From positions 3,224,001-3,288,000 of the forward strand of contig CM074697.1 in NCBI GenBank assembly GCA_037367355.1: a stretch of 64,000 nt of DNA, read 5' to 3'. A program made the position numbers and the translations under genes. Within the stretch, counting starts at the first letter, position 1. Each line of letters starts with the position of its first letter. The stretch comes from Neoscytalidium dimidiatum. Its lineage: Eukaryota > Ascomycota > Dothideomycetes > Botryosphaeriales > Botryosphaeriaceae. Below the pieces are notes generated by a model, which searched no databases, had not been told where the DNA came from, and worked only from the letters and a program-made list of their open reading frames with translations. Positions 47,605 to 60,600 of the stretch are shown in pieces.

Positions 47605-48594
47605 ATGGTCAAACATATCGTGCCGTCAGAAGAGTGGTATGCTCTCAAAGGGCAGCTGAATGATGATGAACCCGCAACGCCAGAGGAGGTAGAGGCTCTT
47701 AGAGATGTCATTGAAAAGCGGACAGATCTCCTTGAAGGAGCTCGGCGCATCATGACAGCGCGCGAAGACAAGAAGCCACTAGACGACAAGACGAACCGCG
47801 TTGCTTGGTTGCTTTTTGACCTGTGCATGGAATTTCCAGACCAACAGCTGCTAGTCTTTGATCTTCTTGAAGCCATCAAGCAGCTTCAAGATGATGAACT
47901 CGACTTCACTGAAGAGCAAAAGCAGAGGTTTCCGGACTGGAAGACGTGGAAAAACATGGACAGATTCTGGGGCCTGGTTGATGAAATGCGGAGGTGTGAG
48001 TACCTCCCACCTGTCATGATCGGGTTCATTGAACCTTGCTGACACGCACTGAAAAAGCGTATTGGGCACATCGATTCCAGTTGGACGAAGATGATAGCGA
48101 CGGTGAAGAATGTCGGCGCAACTGGACGCGTATCAATGCTCTCCTGGCGCGCCACTTCGCGCGCTATGGAGGAGTTGCGGAGTTGGGATACGGACTATAT
48201 TCTGTCCGCGCTATCTTAGAGAGACCGGCATTGGAAGAAATGGGTTCGGATGATCCTCGATGGGGAAGTGAATGCAAGTTCTTGAATGTAATACCAAAGA
48301 TACTCCGATTTATTGACAGTATGCTGACCAAATCATTCGTAGATGGATGTACAGGCGGCGGCGCAGTGGCTCATCATCGCTGGAAAGAGGATCCATGACG
48401 CATTGAAGGGTGAACCCCAGGATATTGGCGTCGGAAATGCTGACTTGTGGAAAACACCGGAATCGGGTACCCGCATTTGGAATCTCTGGAAAAGAAGACT
48501 GCAGTTGCTTCAAGGTCAACACGCCTTGGATAGAGATACCCAGCAAGCAGCAAGAGCTGCATTTGAAGCAATGACTGCCGTTGAAATTGGGTAA
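47605..48594 (+). CDS. DUF3632-like fungal protein
   Basis: Exons 47605-47995, 48058-48287 and 48343-48594 close in phase to 290 residues. The protein is soluble and helix-rich, with no signal peptide. Key segments are NRVAWLLFDLCMEFP, NWTRINALLARHFA, YGLYSVRAILERP and AAAQWLIIAGKRIHDA; their order and spacing fit the fungal DUF3632 family, whose function is unknown. Such genes are usually multi-copy and often inducible in filamentous fungi. The donor of intron 1 is GTGAGT at 47996, chosen over an overlapping GTGTGAG because only the former keeps the frame. Confidence 0.75.
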
Positions 48595-49853
48595 CAACTA
48601 TGAGAGGACCAGTTTCATTTAGCTGAAGGGTAACAGCGTCGGAAAGCTTAGTCTCTGCAAGAAGAACAACAAGAAGATGCCGGAAAACTTCGTAGGAATC
48701 AATGGATAAATGCCAGGGCGTTATGAAAGTCTCGAAGTTTTAGAAAATGCGATCAAAAACAGCACAGAATAGCTTCTATGACGCTGATATTTATGAGACC
48801 CTCAGCGATGGCTTTGAAATCTCGCTGTGCACAGACTGTGCCAAGGCTGTATGCGAAAGTGAAAGCGTTGTTACTTTCCGACTTGTAACCCTATTGCTTT
48901 GACTGAGATCCGTGTTCTCCGGTCCCCGGTAAGTAAACGGGTCATCACAGGCGGGGCCAACCATTAATAGAATCTTCTCATGAGACGCCGGAAGCGTATG
49001 GGCGGAAAATGCTCTAAAGATAGCGCTAGATAAGGCCCCCGTGAACCCTACAGTCTTGGCAAGGCGGGGATGACTACATGCCAGGTAGGCCTGAGCCGCA
49101 CACAATATCTCAACTGTATTCAGTGCAACTATAGTACAGTATAAGATGCTATCTGGCCCGATATTCCGTTGGAGAATAAAATCTTGGTAGAGGAAGGAAG
49201 CATGCTCTCATGCTTAAGTGGCGACTTTCAAAGTTGTAGACAGCGGCTGGAAACAGGTGAAGGATATCGATGTGCTTAATCATGAAAGACTTACCAGGCT
49301 TGGGCAAAATTGCCTGAGAGCATATTTGCCGAGCATGCAGATCAATTGGTACAAGTAAACCGGAGCCTCGGTGTTTCTCATTGCAAGGCACCACGATACT
49401 TTACCTGACCCAGAATTCGGTTTCTAGAACCTTAACTTAACCCTCTAGCCTGTTCCCGAGCGGAGAACATTTGAGCCTTATATCTCCAATCATCTGCTGT
49501 CCTGGCCAATAATGATAACAGCTGAACAAATGTTCAATGAGCGAAGTCGTGCATGCCGGCCATATCCGACTTTGCCACGGAGAGTTTGCCCATTAATGAC
49601 ACGCATTACGGAGTCGCAGCACTGGTCTTGTCTTCTAGACAGTATACCTGATACAATCGAAGCTTTTGTGGCGGGAGGTGAAAGCGAGCTCACGACGCGT
49701 GTAGATGCTGATGTGGCTATGTTGTACTTCTGCGTTGTGGGCTGTTTCTGTGTATATAAGGAAGCAGAATTTCTTGCGTTTGTTCATTAACAGTCAGATT
49801 TGGAAATAACAATCATTGTTGGAAGTTAGATATTCAACTCGTTTCTTGCCATC
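48595..49853. other. intergenic, no gene supported
   Basis: About 1.26 kb. Short open frames on both strands show no family resemblance. A TATATAA-like box at 49752-49758, about 100 bp before the next start codon, is a plausible promoter element of the secreted-protein gene. Confidence 0.45.
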
Positions 49854-50564
49854 ATGCAGCTTTTCTCCGTCCTCACTTTCGCCACCATGGCCTTGGCAAC
49901 TCCCCTTCACCCACTCCACGCAGTCGATCTCTTGAAACGGCAGGACTCCTCTTGCCCCACTTCGGCCAACACACCGAAGGCGGATGACCTGGGACCAGTT
50001 ACGGTCAGTAACTTGGCGGTAGAGGGCACACGGGACTCGTTCAAAATCAGCTTCGACCTTCGAAATGAGAATACCGGAGTCGATACTTCTTGTTCAGCTC
50101 AGCTGTCTATTGGTTCTACGGATAGCTGGATTGATTGCGAACGTGCCAGTACAGGCGCCGTCGCCAAGTTCAAATAGTAAGCCTTATGGATTCGTTTTCT
50201 AGAGCACCCTCGCTGACACTACTGCAGCTCCACGGATGATGATGATTGGAACAATCCCACTACACAATCGGTTACTATCGATATCTACTGGCAATTTGTC
50301 CTTGGGTAAGTCTGCAAATTTGGCCCATATTGGTTTGCACATCATCTAATATGTAACAGCTGTGCCATATGCCCTGATCCGAAGGTCACGTATTTCTCTT
50401 ACGGGAATGTGAACCAGGACGTGCCGTGCACCTCGGCATCACGGAAGGTGAAGCGTGGTGCGTTGGGTGCGAGGCAGAACGCAGGAGCGGTTAGCTGCAA
50501 AGCGCAGAGCATTCCTGTCTCTGTAACTAATGTCTGTGAGGGGAACGCGCCCCCTCAGCAGTAG
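49854..50564 (+). CDS. small secreted cysteine-containing protein
   Basis: Exons 49854-50176, 50228-50305 and 50360-50564 close to 201 residues. A clear signal peptide (MQLFSVLTFATMALATP) is followed by a Kex2-like site (LLKR before QDSSC). The mature part has about eight Cys and a beta-rich look (VTVSNLAVEG, FKISFDLRNENTG, SVTIDIYWQFVLGC). This resembles the Alt a 1 (AA1-like) beta-barrel group of fungal secreted proteins, but the match is weak. A second dibasic-type site (KVKR) lies near the C-terminus. Features fit an effector-like or cell-surface protein; no function is claimed. Confidence 0.75.
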
Positions 50565-51962
50565 CCGTAACGGATGGATGAATTATGTAGAGAAATTCAA
50601 GGGATTGCTTGCGGTACGAGTTGCCACAGCATTATGCCAAAATGTTAGTGATGAAGAGAAGCTCGATGGGAAAGATTTACTAGCGTGGCTATTGCGTAAT
50701 CCCCTCCCTAACTCTACCATGGTTATCAGACGCCGATATTGCCCCTCTGAGACTCTAATTGGGAAGAGGCTGGCAAAAGAGTGGCCGAGCCAGAACCTCC
50801 ACACGCCGCAGTTGCCCGGCGACTGAAGCCCTGTTCGCGCCTACGTATGTGTAAGCAACATCGAATCTTTGCGAAAACAACTGATCTTGCCAGGATCGTG
50901 GCCCCTGACTTTGGTATGCCTAGCATGGATTGGAAGAAAACATGGTCAATGAGTGCAAGTGAGAGGTTTAAGAAATATCCAATATCCGCTCGCTACCCAC
51001 CATCGGCACCGAGGGTCATTACGTGCGCACCGAACAATCGGCGAATATTTTCACCAAAGCCCATCAGAAGGCCATGGGAAAGTGAAATGGCGATACGACA
51101 CGGCATGCCCAACCACAGCGGCCCGACATAGACGGCACCACCTCATTCGATGCGCGTGTTCTTGGCGTCTACTCCTCAACTCCTTCCGTCCATTTTGCGG
51201 CCCGTGTCTCGACTCGGTGAGGACGGAGAACAAGTCAGGCAGCGGCAAACGAATCAGCGGCAAGCGCACATCTCCATTCACATGCGAGCGCCAAGCACGA
51301 ATGTGAACGCCGAACCACCCGTTTTTCTTTCTGCGATGTTCGATCCATGATAGGCACCGGGGATCCACAGAGGCGTGTCAGCAGCAGACGTAGAGTACCT
51401 ATCGGCCGCGGCGCGAGCCGCTGTCCGCCTTAGCTTGAGATGAGCACGATTCATGCGTCGAACTTTCTTTTTGGCAGCCTTTTCGTAGAAGAGCAGAGGG
51501 ACTCCTGGAACACACTTTTTAAGCTTTACAACTGATATTCGATCGAGTGCCTGTAGTAGAAGCACTCGGCTCGACAATCCGACTGCTCTGTACACGAAAA
51601 CCAGACAAATCACAGCTCTATCGATACCGTCGGCCTTCGTATCGCCACGCACGGGACTGAGACATTCCCAAGCCAAGGGTGTGGTATGCAGCCAAGAAAA
51701 GTCAAAGAGGGCCTCCGGCAGAACCCACTGCAATGCGGTGTGGATAGCACTATATATTGGCCTATCGAATTCCGGGATATTTCGAGATGGGCCCGACTCT
51801 TGAACCCGCTTTCCTGACGTCTGGGTTCTGTTCCCAGCGGTTGTTAAACGAGCTGCGCGGCGCGACAGTGCAGACCAGGTCAACCGAACGCGGCCAAACA
51901 TTCTTACCTGAACCCCCGGTCTCCCCTCTACAACAGGAAAAATAAGCAAAAAAAAAAAAAAA
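50565..51962. other. intergenic, ends in a poly(A) leader
   Basis: About 1.4 kb with no supported gene. The last 15 bases before the next start codon are all A, so the start codon sits at the end of a poly(A) leader. Confidence 0.45.
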
Positions 51963-53795
51963 ATGGAAGAGAAAGACGTCCACCCCACCGTCGAAGCCGC
52001 AAGCCAAGATGTCCGCCCCTCCTCAGACGGCGGCGAAAGCGGCGCCGCCCAGCACGACAGCGCCGCCGAGAAAGCCGTCGCGCACAAGCTCGACATCCGC
52101 ATCATCCCCCTCGCGATGCTCCTCTACCTCCTCAGCTTCCTGGACCGCATCAACATAGGTACTTGTCCCACTCAACCCTTTTTTTTTTTTCCCCCTCTCC
52201 CGCCATCCAATCTCGCGGCTCGCGGCTCGCCGTTTTCCCCTCCCGCTCACAGCAACCCCTCCCAGGCAACGCGCGCCTCTACGGCCTCGAGTCCGACCTC
52301 TCCTTGCGCGGATCGCAGTTCCAGACCGCCGTCTCCCTCCTCTTCGTGACGTACCTGCTCGTCGAGCTGCCCTCCAACCTGGTCATCAAGAAGCTCGGCC
52401 CGTCGCGCTGGATCGCCTTCATCACGACGTCCTGGGGCGTCGTCGCCACGCTGACCGGGCTGGTGCGGAGCTACGGCGCGCTGGTCGCCTGCCGCCTGCT
52501 GCTGGGCCTGTTCGAAGGGGGCCTGTTCCCCGGCCTGGCGCTGTACCTGACCGTCTTCTACACGAAGAGGGAGCTCGCCGTCAGGGTGGGCTACCTGATC
52601 GTCGCGGCGGCCGCGGCGGGCGCGTTTGGGGGGTTGTTGGCGACGGGGATTGGGTGAGTGGTTGTTGCATTTCCTTTTCCCCTTTCTCAATTTTCCTTCT
52701 TCTTCCTTTTTTTTTTTTCTTTTACCCGATTTGCTGCTCTGCATGGGTATGACTGGGGGCGCTGATTCGAGAATAAAAAGCTACATGGACGGCGCAGCCG
52801 GCCTCCGCGGCTGGCGCTGGATCCTGATAATCGAGGGCATCCCGACCGTCTTCGTCGGCATCTCGTGCTGGTTCCTGATCGCCGACAGCCCGGAGACCGC
52901 GTCCTACCTGACCGCGGCCGAGAAGACCCTGATGGTGACGAAGCGCCAGCGCCAGCAGGTCGAACAGACGACGTCCGCGCAGCAGCTGCACAAGAAAGAC
53001 GTCATCCTCGCGCTGGTCGACTGGAAGACGTGGGTCACGGCCGTCGCGCAGTTCAGCTCGAACGTCATGCTGTACGGGTTCAGCACGTTCCTGCCGACGA
53101 TCATCAGGGGGATCAATCCGGGCTGGTCGACGCCCACGGTGCAGGCGCTGACCGTGCCGTGTTATTTCCTCGGAGGGTCGACGTTCATGGTCGTGGCGTA
53201 TTTTTCGGATCGGTGGCAGCGGCGCGGACTGCCGACTGTGGTGTTTGGGACGGTTTCACTGGTGGGATACGCGCTTTTGATGGGGGCGGATGGCGCTGAG
53301 CCGAGGTATGCGGGATGCTATTTGGCGGCTATGGGGTTGTATGGTGAGTTGAAGTGGTAATTGAGATGCGAGGTGAGAGTGTTGTGGCTGACAAAGTCAG
53401 TGTTTGTGGGTCTCCCCATTGCTTGGTTATCGCCGAATTGCCCGCGGTTCGGGAAGCGGACGACAGCTTCAGCGTTGCAAATCGCTTTTGGCAATCTAGC
53501 AGGGATTGTGGCAAGCTACGTAAGTTCAGTTCGCAGTTTGAGAACTGTATTGAAAGCTAATGAGCTTCTCCAGCTGTATCCGAGAAGTGACGGTCCACGG
53601 TACATGCGCGGTCATGCCGTTACCCTTGGGTTTGGCGTTTTGGCAGTGCTCTTCCATTTGATCATGCTGTGGCACTACTCCCGAATGAACCGTAAAAGAG
53701 CTGCTGGAGAGGAAGACCATCTCGTTGAAGGGATGTCGGAAGAAGAGATTAATGAGCTGGGAGATCGCAGCCCACGATTTGTGTATACTGTGTGA
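51963..53795 (+). CDS. MFS permease, Dal5/TNA1 (anion:cation symporter) family
   Basis: Importer of a small organic anion (allantoate, nicotinate or similar in the family). Exons 51963-52158, 52266-52653, 52781-53343, 53401-53519 and 53574-53795 close to 495 residues. The family motif LLYLLSFLDRINIGNARLYG spans intron 1. ELPSNLVIKKLGPSRWI follows, and RLLLGLFEGGLFPGLALYL is the TM4 signature. AAGLRGWRWILIIEGIPTV opens TM6. DWKTWVTAVAQFSSN, the start of the second half, and the C-terminal motif SDGPRYMRGHAV are also typical. Introns 1 and 2 contain long T-runs, and exons 2 and 3 are strongly GC-rich. It is a different member of the same superfamily branch as the permease at 18115-20144. Substrate unknown. 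Confidence 0.9.
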
Positions 53796-55598
53796 GCTAA
53801 AATGGCTGGTAAAAGCTTTGCGACGAAGCTCTAATCATATTCTGAATCGATTCCTGCAGGTGGTGTGACATGAATATGGTGGACAAGCTGAGGCCAAGAT
53901 GTTGTCTCTTGTACCTTGCATGTGCGTAAAAGGTGTGAAAGACTGCTAGCAGTTGGATGGTGCACGCAGGGATCTCTAGCTTGAAACGCCGGCGGGAACA
54001 TGTGAGAATCAATCACAGGAAGGAAAGTTGATACGAGGATGCGGAGATCTGGGGCCGATAGATCTGATCGGATGGCGGCGGGAAGGGAGAGCGGGCCCCA
54101 CCGATGACGAGACGGCCTTATCACGTGTCTTGCTCCGCACTTCCCCTCCCGCCGCAAGGCTCAACACGTACAACGTCATGAGCCGCTAAATCGACTCCAG
54201 AGCCATGAGATGATGACTTCCTTCGACGAGTCAGAGGCTCGATATGAGTTTCGCGACCGAAGCTTGACTCAGCCACCTACCGATGGATTTCCCAATGGCG
54301 ACTCACACTCCCCCCTTCAACGTGTTCCTGTATGAAGGGAAGCATGCGGATCGACCGGACCAGTCAAAGCTTATCATGATCTTCAAGGCGCACCGCACAC
54401 CAGAGTGCTCGAAGGATCCCTCATGCTCTCCAGGTGCAATCATATGATAAACCGGTCGAACCTGAACTATATGCAGCAGCTCACAATGATGTTCCGGACG
54501 GGGGTGGCAGAAAAATAGTTCGAGTCATGAGAGCAACGGCCTGTCGGCGTGAGCACTACTTGAAGAAGCTCGCGGGGAACTGGACGATGTGGGACTTCAC
54601 TCTGGTGCTACCTTGGCCTGGAGAGAATGACGGAGCGGAAGGGCGCCAGCCAGTCCGACCACCGGGCCGCACTGGGCCCCACACAGGGTGGCTACGGATT
54701 TTTGCGGTTTCCAGTTTCGTGTAGCCTTCGACCTGACATCTTTGACTTGACCGCAAGAGAAGGGCTATACGGATCACACGACGGTTCGTAGTTGCAAGGC
54801 CGGTGTGAAGGTCGCCAAGACGGTCCGTATCACTGACCGGTTACTGGCCTTCCGAGATACGATCAGCCATGCTATCGTCTGAGGCGTCTGGCATATCTCT
54901 AGCTCCTCTGTTACCGGATTTGGCAAGCCCACAGTATCGGCTCGCACAGTCCACCGTAGCGCGAAGGACAGGTGCCCACAGCTCACAGCCGAACCCCTAA
55001 AATCAGCCCATGGTCGCCATCCCACCGCTGGTCCGGATGTGGGAAATGGGAGTCAGGGGAGGCGATTGCGCGAAAACGAGGAATTCAGCCGCAAGAGGTG
55101 GCGTATTCGTTCGAGAGGGGACAAAAACGAGAGAGGATCGGGTTCGTGTTTCGCACCGGCGGGCGAGCGATGCCGGAGAGTCTGGCGGAGAAGCGGATCA
55201 CAGGCCAGCTGGCCGGAGGTGGCGCACAAGAATAGTGCAGCGAGCTTCGCATTTGACACACGGCGGACGGACAGATGGCCGGCCAGCAGAATGGCGGGAC
55301 CAGATCACGGTGGACCGTGTCACTTTGGTTGGATCGAACATTAGGGGTTTCAAGGACTTCTGTGCGGAGGCTACTCCTAGCGCGGCGCGCGGAAAATCGC
55401 TTATCGCATTTTTTCGGACGGAGATTTGGACCAGACGGAGCCAGCAGGGTGACGGGAGCAACGGGGACAGAGGGAGCGGAATGCAGGCTCACCGATGGAG
55501 CGTTGACTCCAGCACGCGCGGACAGAGTTTGAGTTTGCGTCAAGACGGGCCGTTGGTATCGGACGGGAGTGGAAGCGTGGCAGCAGCGGCGGCGGCGG

Positions 55599-55629
<31 letters not shown>

Positions 55630-56373
55630 CACGGAGCTGACATGGTTGTGGCTTTGGTCGCGCGGTGGAATCGGAGCCTTGGGCCTTGGGCCTTGGGCCA
55701 AGGGGCCCCGGCGCGCTGAGGCTCGAATTAGACCCTGATCTACCCGACCACAGCTGACCGCCCTTGCCTGGAGCCCCGGTGTGGGTGCTGTTATTGGCCG
55801 ACCAAGCGGAACCCTTTTTTTCTCGAACACCAGCCGGTCCGAAAGCAAAAAAAAAAAAAAACCCCCCCGACTGAATTCATCCGTGCGAGCAGCAACACAC
55901 GCTCCCCAGCCCCAGCTTTGCGTGGAGCACCGCGCCTGCTCCCCCACCGACGCCCTCAACGTGGCCGGCCTGCCACCGCGCGTCCACAATGCCGCCGTGA
56001 ACTAGCTCCAGCTCCAGCTCCGCCGCCGCTGGCCGCCCGCCCGCCCTGGACGGCGTCTGCCTCATCTGGTCTGCCGTCTTGGCATTCGCCGGGCTCGAGT
56101 CAATATCCGTGCCCGCTTGCGGTAATGCACATCGCCCTAGCCACTCAGGAGAATGGTATAACCACGGCTGTCACGCTTGGGCGTGCTTGGTGGATCAAAG
56201 GTTGGTTGACTTTGGCTCCACGCTTCACCGTCACTGGCTGCACCCCACTCTCCCTAGCCCTGCCCGAGTCCTCAAGCCCGCTCCCCTTTATTTGCCCGTC
56301 TTATAAAACGTTGGGCCTGCCCCAGCCTGCCCTGCCAACGGGAAAATTCCTTCCACATCTCTGCCCGCCCACC
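53796..56373. other. intergenic, promoter side of the desaturase
   Basis: About 2.6 kb without a supported gene. Noted features: a GGC/GAC triplet run at about 55585-55630, and an A-run joined to a C-run at 55848-55868. The right end (56250-56373) is CT-rich, as expected for the leader of a highly expressed fungal gene. Confidence 0.45.
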
Positions 56374-57688
56374 ATGTCTGTCGCACAAACCGTGACCCTC
56401 CAGCGGGAGGAGCTGGAGCTCTCCTCCAAGGAGAACGTACGTCCACCTTCGTCTGCACTGCTGCTGTTGAATGCGATTGCAAGCTGACACCCGCCAAAAG
56501 ACCATCAGCCTGAAGCCCGCCCCCAGGGACCCCAAGAACTGTCCCAGCCTGGCTGATCTGAAGCGGGCCATTCCCGCCCACTGCTTCCAGCCCAAGGTCG
56601 CCATCTCAATGGCCTACCTGGCCCGCGACATCGCCATGGTGGCCGCTCTTACCTACGGAGCTCTGCAAATCCATCACCTGGAGTCGTTTGCCGCCCGCAC
56701 CGCCCTCTGGATCCTCTACGGGTTCGCCCAGGGCTGCATCTTCACTGGCCTGTGGATTCTCGCCCACGAGTGCGGCCACGGCGCTTTCTCCAGGCACCCC
56801 CGTCTTAACGACGTCGTGGGCTGGCTCTGCCACTCGTTCCTTGGCGTTCCCTATTTCTCCTGGAAAATCTCGCACGCCCGCCACCACCGCTTCACCGGCC
56901 ACCTCGAGAAGGATCTCGTCTTCGTTCCCCGCACCGTCGAGGAAATCGCCGGCAAGCTTGGCATCTCCATCAAGGCTCTCGAGGAGATGACCGAGGACAC
57001 CCCAATTGTCACTACCGTGAAGCTGCTTGCTCACCAGCTCTTTGGCTGGCAGACCTACCTTCTTTTCAACGTTTCCGCCGGCCACAAGAGCCGTGTTCGG
57101 GACAATGAGAAGAAGGGCTGGTTCACCGAGCGCGGCAGCCACTTCGACCCCTGGAGCGTGCTTTTCCTTCCCCAGCAGGCTCATCTCATCATCATCTCCG
57201 ACCTCGGTCTCGCCATCATGGGCTACATCCTCTACCAGGCCGCTCAGGTGCTCGACTGGCAGACTGTTGCTCTCCTCTGGGTCGTTCCTTATGTCTGGGT
57301 CCACCACTGGTTGATCGCCATCACCTACCTGCACCACACCCACCCCGATGTTCCGCACTACGGTGAGGACACCTGGAATTTCACTCTTGGCAACCTCTGC
57401 ACCATTGACCGCGATTTCGGCTTCATTGGCACTCACCTCTTCCACGGCATCATCGACACCCACGTCGTCCACCACCTCTTCCCTCGCATCCCCTTCTACT
57501 ACGCCGACGAGGCCACCGCTGCCATCAAGCCCCTGCTGGGCGAATTCTACAACGCTGACAAGAAGACCAACTTCTTGAACAGCCTCTGGACTACCTTCCG
57601 CAGCTGCCGCTGGGTGAAGGAGGAGAAGACTGCTCCTGCCCCTCAGGTCTATCACTGGGTCAAGCCTTCCCCCAAGGCTGCCAACTAA
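56374..57688 (+). CDS. delta-12-type fatty acid desaturase, ER membrane
   Basis: Inserts a double bond in oleoyl chains to make linoleate, using cytochrome b5 as electron donor, in the ER membrane. Exons 56374-56436 and 56501-57688 close to 416 residues; the intron directly follows the short N-terminal exon. All three His boxes of membrane desaturases are present: HECGH (110-114), HARHH (146-150) and HVVHH (342-346). Hydrophobic segments follow the usual four-TM plan, and HLFPRIPFYYADEAT after box 3 is family-typical. The protein is shorter at its N-terminus than many fungal delta-12 enzymes (about 470 residues). The strong C-ending codon preference suggests high expression. An omega-3 desaturase is the alternative, since both share these motifs. 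Confidence 0.93.
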
Positions 57689-60600
57689 AGGCCTTTCTCA
57701 TCTTCATGGCGTTGATTGGACTGCAATGAGAAATAGAAAATTAAGCAGGCTTTGAATGAATCCTGCTCCGAGAACCTAGACAGCATTCCGGCGTTTTTCC
57801 ATTTTTCGGACTGGTTGACCAATACCCCCCTCTTCCGGGCTTCTCGGGCAATCCTCAGTAGAACACGTCCTCTTTTTAGAAAGAAATGCATCACTTGGGA
57901 TCGAGGTCGGGAAAAAACTTTCCTATAGAGCAGGATACCTCAGAGAATAGACGATAGAACAGGGCTGTCTTCAGTGACTGCGCTTGGGTGTAAAAATATA
58001 GTTTTATGGGTTTCAAAGGCTATCCTTCCACACGCGACTTCCTCTCCGGTGCTAAGCTCTAAATATCATTTTGCTATGCTGATACACCTACTGCCTTTTA
58101 CGCAGACAATTTGTAGGATCTTCAGCATCTCACGTTCGCCTACTCACCCGCACATCAGCCGCGAACCATGCGTAGGACACCACTGACAACACTCCAGGAC
58201 GGAGCTGACCCTATACATACATTCTCCACAACGCTCATAGAAGACGAAACCTACCCAAATCAACCGTTTATTATGTACGGTTCTGCGTTATGAAGAGATG
58301 GATCAGTCATGCGGGCGCTAATCTATGGGAGAGAGCCCAGTCAAAATCCCGTCCAGACGATTATTTCAACAAGCCGTAGGCCGTCAATCTATGCTACTTG
58401 AAAAGCTCGCTGCCAACCAAAACGAAATGTCATCTTACCGGTGGCCAAAGCCTATGCCTCGCCGGGGCACAGGGGATTATTTCACCGACGGAAGGTCTGC
58501 CAGAACGCGCAAACGAAGCAGACAAGCATTGTATAATGCGGATTAGGCACCATCCTGATGGTTATGTGTATCATCACCCCGCCCGTCATTGCTGCAAGAA
58601 TTTAGAGAAGTTATTGTCATGCTATGGAACATTATTCCACAAAAAATTGATTGGATAATTTAATGAGTCCTGCCGTTTGATGCCAGAATATAAGACGAAT
58701 TAACATGCACTGTTAATGGTGCGGCGTCATACTTTCTCCAACATTTGAGCCTAGTGACTAATACATTCCGCGTGCTGCGTAACAGTATATGCGGAAGATT
58801 TCTCCGCCAAACATGCCTCTGAGATCATGGAAAGGATCCCACTTGTTGCGAAATGACCTGTTGCAGCTGATCATGTGCCTTGACTGTCGAAGTATGAAAT
58901 CTATTGTCGGACATTTAAAGGACACCCGGACTTGTACACAGTTGACTCCAACAACGCTTGTCCTATCCTCTGCGATTGCTGCGATCGTCGTAGCAAGAAT
59001 CGGTCATGCTGCGGAAAGGTTCTACGCAGAGGATTATAAGCCCTAAATCTCAGAATCTGTAGGCCTTATCCAATTGTCAAATGGAACTCAAACTCAAACC
59101 CGGCTGTAGGCCACTACCAATAAATACCTGTCGCCGCCACAGTTGCACTAAGTTCTTCGATGGCCGCAGATATAAAACCCTTAGCAAGCTATACATTACG
59201 ACAGTCAATCCTTTTGCTTTTTCTGTCACGAGATCAAATGCCATCTAAACTTCTTTGTGGACGCGCACATTGCTACATAACAAAAGTTTCGTAGCAAGAG
59301 CTATTGCTAGCTGATTTATACCTGCGGGATATTTTCCCGTAGCAAACGACCTCATAGTCGGATTAACGTCTTCTCGAATAGGGCCAAGATCTAAGTAGGA
59401 TTCATGTGAGATCTTGTTTGAGAACGTCAGGCGGAATGGGAAATCGTAATTCTCGGCATTCAAAAGTGTCTTGTGATAATATCTGCAAAGAGAGTGCGCA
59501 TGAGACTTGGATAGTTGATTTTTCTCATTGCTCTTCAATTGCAGAACTTCAATTCCCTCAATGTTCCTAAATGACGGTACTTCGAATGAAAAAGAAAGAA
59601 GTTCAATGCTACGACGTCTAGAACTGCATAAGGTAGGACTCCGCGTAAACTCTGTAGGAAGTGGCAGCTCAAAACTTTACAATACCCGTGAAGTAAAGTT
59701 GGAAAAAGCATACTATTCCTTTCACGGCATATTCAGGATTCGGACACAAGCGGAGAAACCATTGTAGTCTTTTCAAAGAAAACGTGCCCTGAGAACAGAA
59801 GCATTTTCTCGCAGCAGACCGTGTATTAAAATGACAAATCTCTGCATATCCATATCAAAGTGCTAATGCACTAGCTTCTGAACTTTGCGGTATGCTCGTA
59901 TATTTACGACTAGACTGCTTAAAATATTCTGGAGAATAACGAGGACGTAGTTATTAGGGATCTCATAGCGCATGTAGGCGTTATTCACAGAGTGGCGCCG
60001 ACACGTGAGACACGTTGGATCCAAGACTACTATATGTAGGTTCGGAGCACTGCTTCTGGAGCTGTTTGGCGCAGAATTGTCGATTGAGATGAGTAATCTG
60101 CCAATGCTAGGGGGTGAGTCGAAGGAGCGGCCTCAAGATACAATTGGCGATGATCAGGAATTTTGACGACGCTAATACTCGTGGACATTGGCGGGCAAGG
60201 ATGTGGATGGTTGGCATGGGTCGAATATTCGCATAGTAAGGATGGCAGGCTGGCGAATTGTATTAATGAGTCAAGCGGTCCGCTGTTGAGATTGAGGATA
60301 AGCCATGAAAGGTATGATGTAGGCAGTGCAAGCCGAGGCTATTCTATCCGGGATTCAAAGGCGCCTTTTTGTTTCTTTTCTTTTTTTTCCCTTCTTTCTT
60401 TGGCTGAGATGGCATGGCATGGTGATTACCGAGGTCTGAATTGCGAACTACAGTTTGGATGGTAATGGCAGTTTAGGCACAGTCACAGGAGTATCCAGCA
60501 GAAAAGTGTTCCGTAAGATTAGTCTAGTCAAGTGCTTACATTTCTCATAGAAATCGTGTTACGGTTTGGAGGATGGACTAAGTGCGAAAGACTGCCTCAG

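Noticed and set aside
54972..55738. Overlapping open frames in the GC-rich stretch upstream of the desaturase
   Set aside because: All are rich in Arg/Gly/Ala from low-complexity DNA, with no family resemblance and no consistent frame.
56606..57655. 349-codon open frame on the minus strand
   Set aside because: Shadow of the desaturase: strong codon bias removes stops from the opposite strand.
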